A stretch of DNA of 26,643 bases from an uncultured Eubacteriales bacterium. GTDB taxonomy: Bacteria; Bacillota_A; Clostridia; Oscillospirales; Oscillospiraceae. The stretch is taken from positions 1 through 26,643 of the forward strand of contig ONPY01000026.1 in the NCBI GenBank assembly GCA_900319835.1. The letters run 5' to 3'. The notes under the pieces are model-generated. The model ran no database searches. It was not told where the DNA came from and was given only the letters and a program-made list of their open reading frames with translations. Of this stretch, positions 24,420 to 26,643 are shown in pieces. The position numbers were made by a program, and so were the translations under genes. Each line of letters begins with the position of its first letter. The stretch's first letter is position 1.

Positions 24420-26141
24420 ATGGAAATCACCGCTAAACGCCCCTGGCTGTCGAGCATGGGGGAGGTCCCGGCCACGCTGGACTACTTCCAGGGCTCCATG
24501 GTTCAGGCCGTGGAAAAGGTGGCCGCGCAGTATCCGAACAACGTCGCCTTTGATTTCATGGGCAAGTCCACCACCTACAAGGAGATGGTGGCGAACATCG
24601 AGAAATGCGCCCGCAGCCTGCGCACCATCGGCGTGCGGCAGAACGACCGGGTCACCATCGCCATGCCCAACTGCCCCCAGGCCATCTATATGTTCTACGC
24701 CGTCAACATGATCGGCGCTGTGGCCAACATGGTCCACCCCCTCTCCAGCGAAAAGGAGCTGGAGTTTTACATCAATGAGTCCGAGTCTGTCACCGTCGTG
24801 ACGCTCGACCAGTTTTACCACAAGTTTGAGGCCATCCGGGAGAACACCTGCGTGGTCAACATCGTCATCGCCCGCATCCGGGATGCGCTCTCCAAGCCTC
24901 TGCGTGTGGGCTATATGCTCACCGAGGGGCGGAAGATCAAGAAGATCCCCGAGGACGCGCCCGTTATCCTGTGGGACGAGTTCATGCGTCTGGGCAAGGC
25001 CTGCTTCTGGAATTACAAGGTCAGTCGTGCAGCTCAGGATCCCGCCGCTATCCTCTACTCCGGCGGCACCACCGGCACCACCAAGGGCATTTTGCTGACG
25101 AATCTGAACTTCAACGCCCTCGGCCAGCAGATCATCGCCACCAACCCCATGTTCCGGCCCGGGGACAAAATGCTCTCCGCCATGCCGCTGTTCCACGGCT
25201 TCGGTCTGGGCGTGTGCATCCACTCCATGCTCAGCCAGGGCGGCCGCTGTATCCTGGTGCCTCGCTTCACCGCGGAGAGCTACTCCAAGCTCATCACCAA
25301 GTACCGCTGCAACTTCATCGCGGGTGTGCCCACGCTGTACGAGGCGCTGCTGCGCCTGCCCAACATGGAGAGCGCGGATCTCAGCTGCCTCAAGGGTGTC
25401 TTCTCCGGCGGCGACTCGCTGTCCGTGGAGCTCAAGAAGAAGTTCGACAAGTTTCTCTACGACCACAAGGCCGTCATCCAGGTGCGTGAGGGCTACGGCA
25501 CCACCGAGACCGTCACCGCCTGCTGCCTGACGCCGCCCACCAAGTTCAAAGAGGGCAGCATCGGCATCCCCTTCCCGGACACCTATATCAAGATCGTCCG
25601 CCCCGGCACCGACGAGGAGCTGCCCTACGGCGAGGAGGGCGAGATCCTGCTGGCCGGCCCCACGGTGATGAAGGAGTATATCAAGCACCCCGAGGAGACG
25701 GCCCAGACCCTGCGCCGCCACGCCGACGGGCTCACCTGGGTCTACACGGGCGACCTCGGCACCATGGACGAGGAGGGCTTCATCTACTTCCGCGGCCGTT
25801 CCAAGCGCATGATCATCTCCTCCGGCTACAACATCTATCCCGCCCAGCTGGAGAACATCTTTGACGCAAACGAGCTGGTGCAGATGAGCTGCGTCATCGG
25901 TGTGCCCGATCCCTACCGCATGCAGCGGCCCAAGGTCTTTGTCACCCTCAAGCCCGGCGTGGAGCCCAGTGAGGCAACCCGCCAGGCCATCATGGACTAC
26001 GCCGCCAAGCACATCGCCAAGTACGCCATGCCCAAGGATTTGGAATTCAGGGAAACCCTGCCCAAGACCCTGGTGGGCAAGGTGGCCTACCGCCAGCTTG
26101 AGGAAGAGGAGGAAGCCAAGCGCAAGGCGGTCGGGGAGTGA
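24420..26141 (+). CDS. AMP-dependent acyl-CoA synthetase/ligase
   Basis: An adenylate-forming enzyme of 573 residues that activates a carboxylic acid to acyl-AMP and then, most likely, to acyl-CoA. Core motifs are the P-loop YSGGTTGTTKGI (from residue 213), PLFHGFGLG, the A5 motif REGYGTTE, YTGDLG with the ribose-binding Asp, FRGRSKRMIISSGYNIYP at the domain hinge, and the catalytic Lys554 in PKTLVGKVAY. No transmembrane segment or carrier-protein domain is seen. An in-frame TTG (24405) and ATG (24411) lie upstream; ATG 24420 is preferred because GGAG at 24407-24410 stands nine bases before it. It follows the E2-like gene by 15 bases. The acid could be a medium- or long-chain fatty acid or an aromatic acid; sequence alone does not decide. 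Confidence 0.92.
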   Translation: MEITAKRPWLSSMGEVPATLDYFQGSMVQAVEKVAAQYPNNVAFDFMGKSTTYKEMVANIEKCARSLRTIGVRQNDRVTIAMPNCPQAIYMFYAVNMIGAVANMVHPLSSEKELEFYINESESVTVVTLDQFYHKFEAIRENTCVVNIVIARIRDALSKPLRVGYMLTEGRKIKKIPEDAPVILWDEFMRLGKACFWNYKVSRAAQDPAAILYSGGTTGTTKGILLTNLNFNALGQQIIATNPMFRPGDKMLSAMPLFHGFGLGVCIHSMLSQGGRCILVPRFTAESYSKLITKYRCNFIAGVPTLYEALLRLPNMESADLSCLKGVFSGGDSLSVELKKKFDKFLYDHKAVIQVREGYGTTETVTACCLTPPTKFKEGSIGIPFPDTYIKIVRPGTDEELPYGEEGEILLAGPTVMKEYIKHPEETAQTLRRHADGLTWVYTGDLGTMDEEGFIYFRGRSKRMIISSGYNIYPAQLENIFDANELVQMSCVIGVPDPYRMQRPKVFVTLKPGVEPSEATRQAIMDYAAKHIAKYAMPKDLEFRETLPKTLVGKVAYRQLEEEEEAKRKAVGE

Positions 26142-26170
26142 GCTCTGTTTTTTAACACGACGTAAACAAT

Positions 26171-26206
26171 GGCCCGCTGCCCTTGACAGCGGGCCGTCGG
26201 CTTTTT
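26171..26206 (+). terminator. Terminator after the acyl-CoA synthetase gene
   Basis: GGCCCGCTG (26171-26179) pairs with CAGCGGGCC (26187-26195) over a 7-base loop. A T run (26202-26206) begins six bases after the stem; a small GCC/GGC hairpin lies between. The fit is moderate, and the same bases contain a promoter. Confidence 0.6.
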
Positions 26207-26211
26207 AAAAT
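26183..26211 (+). promoter_or_regulatory. Strong sigma-A promoter overlapping the terminator
   Basis: A perfect TTGACA (26183-26188) is followed after 17 bases by TAAAAT (26206-26211), one base from consensus. The -35 lies in the loop and right arm of the terminator hairpin and the -10 uses the end of its T run. It would drive the gene at 26259. Confidence 0.7.
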
Positions 26212-26258
26212 AGGCGCATACGAAAGAGAACGAAGCTCCTCGAAAACGGGACACGGAT

Positions 26259-26643
26259 ATGAAACAAAAGCTGCAAAATTTATTCCTCGGCAGGCAGGGG
26301 ATGGATGAGCTGTCCAAGCTGCTGTTCTGGGGCGGCCTCGCGCTGCTTCTGCCGGGGCTGTTTCTGCCGGCGGGCATCGGCGCGCTGCTGCGCACCCTGG
26401 GGCTGATGGGCCTGGTCTACGCCTTCGCCCGGGCCTTCTCCCGCAATCTCCCCATGCGGGAGGCGGAAAACGCCCTGCTGCTTCGGTGGCGGGAGAAGAA
26501 AAAGCGGGAAAAGGCGGCCCGAAAGGAACGCTGGGCCCACCGGAAGGAGTACAAGTACTTCAAGTGCCCCGGCTGTGGAACCTGGCTCCGGGTTCCCCGG
26601 CATAAGGGCAAGGTCCACATCAACTGCCGCTGCGGGTATACCT
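26259..26643 (+). CDS. Small membrane protein with C-terminal zinc ribbon, partial
   Basis: The window holds 128 residues and the frame is still open. After MKQKLQNLFLGRQGMDELSKL come two closely spaced hydrophobic segments (about 21-38 and 40-58: LLFWGGLALLLPGLFLPAG, then ALLRTLGLMGLVYAFARAF), then a strongly basic helix rich in Arg/Lys (about 75-100), and a zinc ribbon with FKCPGCGTWLRVPRHKGKV and INCRCGY (CxxC...CxC). The ribosome binding site is poor, but a strong promoter lies about 47 bases upstream. The family has no name I can give; the layout suggests a membrane-anchored, nucleic-acid- or protein-binding ribbon. The end is cut off by the window edge only. Confidence 0.7.
   Translation, partial: MKQKLQNLFLGRQGMDELSKLLFWGGLALLLPGLFLPAGIGALLRTLGLMGLVYAFARAFSRNLPMREAENALLLRWREKKKREKAARKERWAHRKEYKYFKCPGCGTWLRVPRHKGKVHINCRCGYT

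Noticed and set aside
24384..26012. Minus-strand open frame of 542 codons opposite the acyl-CoA synthetase gene
   Set aside because: The plus strand carries every adenylate-forming motif; the minus product is a compositional shadow.

Overview
The window reads as chromosomal DNA of a GC-rich, anaerobic, endospore-forming member of the Clostridia, most likely an Oscillospiraceae-type gut bacterium. This is inferred from strong AGGAGG-type ribosome binding sites, near-consensus housekeeping promoters (almost all with a 17-base spacer), a YlmC/YmxH sporulation gene, an oxygen-reducing flavodiiron protein, a Firmicutes-type class II GalT, and intergenic palindromic repeats of a style common in that group. 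No rRNA, tRNA, CRISPR array, transposase or phage gene was seen.

Layout. Bases 1-5337 are on the minus strand: a flavodiiron protein with the start of a flavin-reductase tail (cut by the window edge), then an operon transcribed as mocA-like/ModE-like fusion, xdhC, DUF4213/DUF364 protein (molybdenum-cofactor handling), and upstream of it an orphan DNA methyltransferase. From 5705 nearly everything is on the plus strand: ymxH, a lipoprotein, hflX, a YigZ/IMPACT protein, a Sel1-repeat lipoprotein, the replication/transcription core dgt-dnaG-rpoD, and a PatB/MalY-type PLP enzyme. rpmE (15645-15845) is the only minus-strand gene in this half; it is divergent from tex. tex and galT overlap by four bases. 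Two tandem, equally long, divergent membrane proteins (19868-23283) follow, then an E2-like acyltransferase paired with an acyl-CoA synthetase (23526-26141), and finally a partial small membrane zinc-ribbon protein.

How they work together. The mocA-xdhC-DUF364 trio looks like an accessory set for molybdenum hydroxylases, although no hydroxylase is in view. Its promoter carries a perfect 15-bp inverted repeat over the -10 element and start site, and its first gene encodes a MocA domain fused to a ModE-like winged helix; autoregulation is a natural hypothesis. dgt, dnaG and rpoD form the usual Clostridial replication-initiation/sigma operon. The acyltransferase and ligase share one promoter and probably act in sequence on an unknown acyl group.

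The most notable non-coding content is a set of compound palindromic elements (5390-5640, 6902-7050, 11215-11307, 19699-19820, 23295-23443), each a chain or cloverleaf of hairpins, plus terminator-like hairpins placed directly before dgt and patB with little or no room for a promoter between hairpin and start codon. The most interesting leads are the mocA operator hypothesis, the tandem membrane paralogs with a conserved NDD motif, and the E2-like enzyme that lacks the catalytic histidine.
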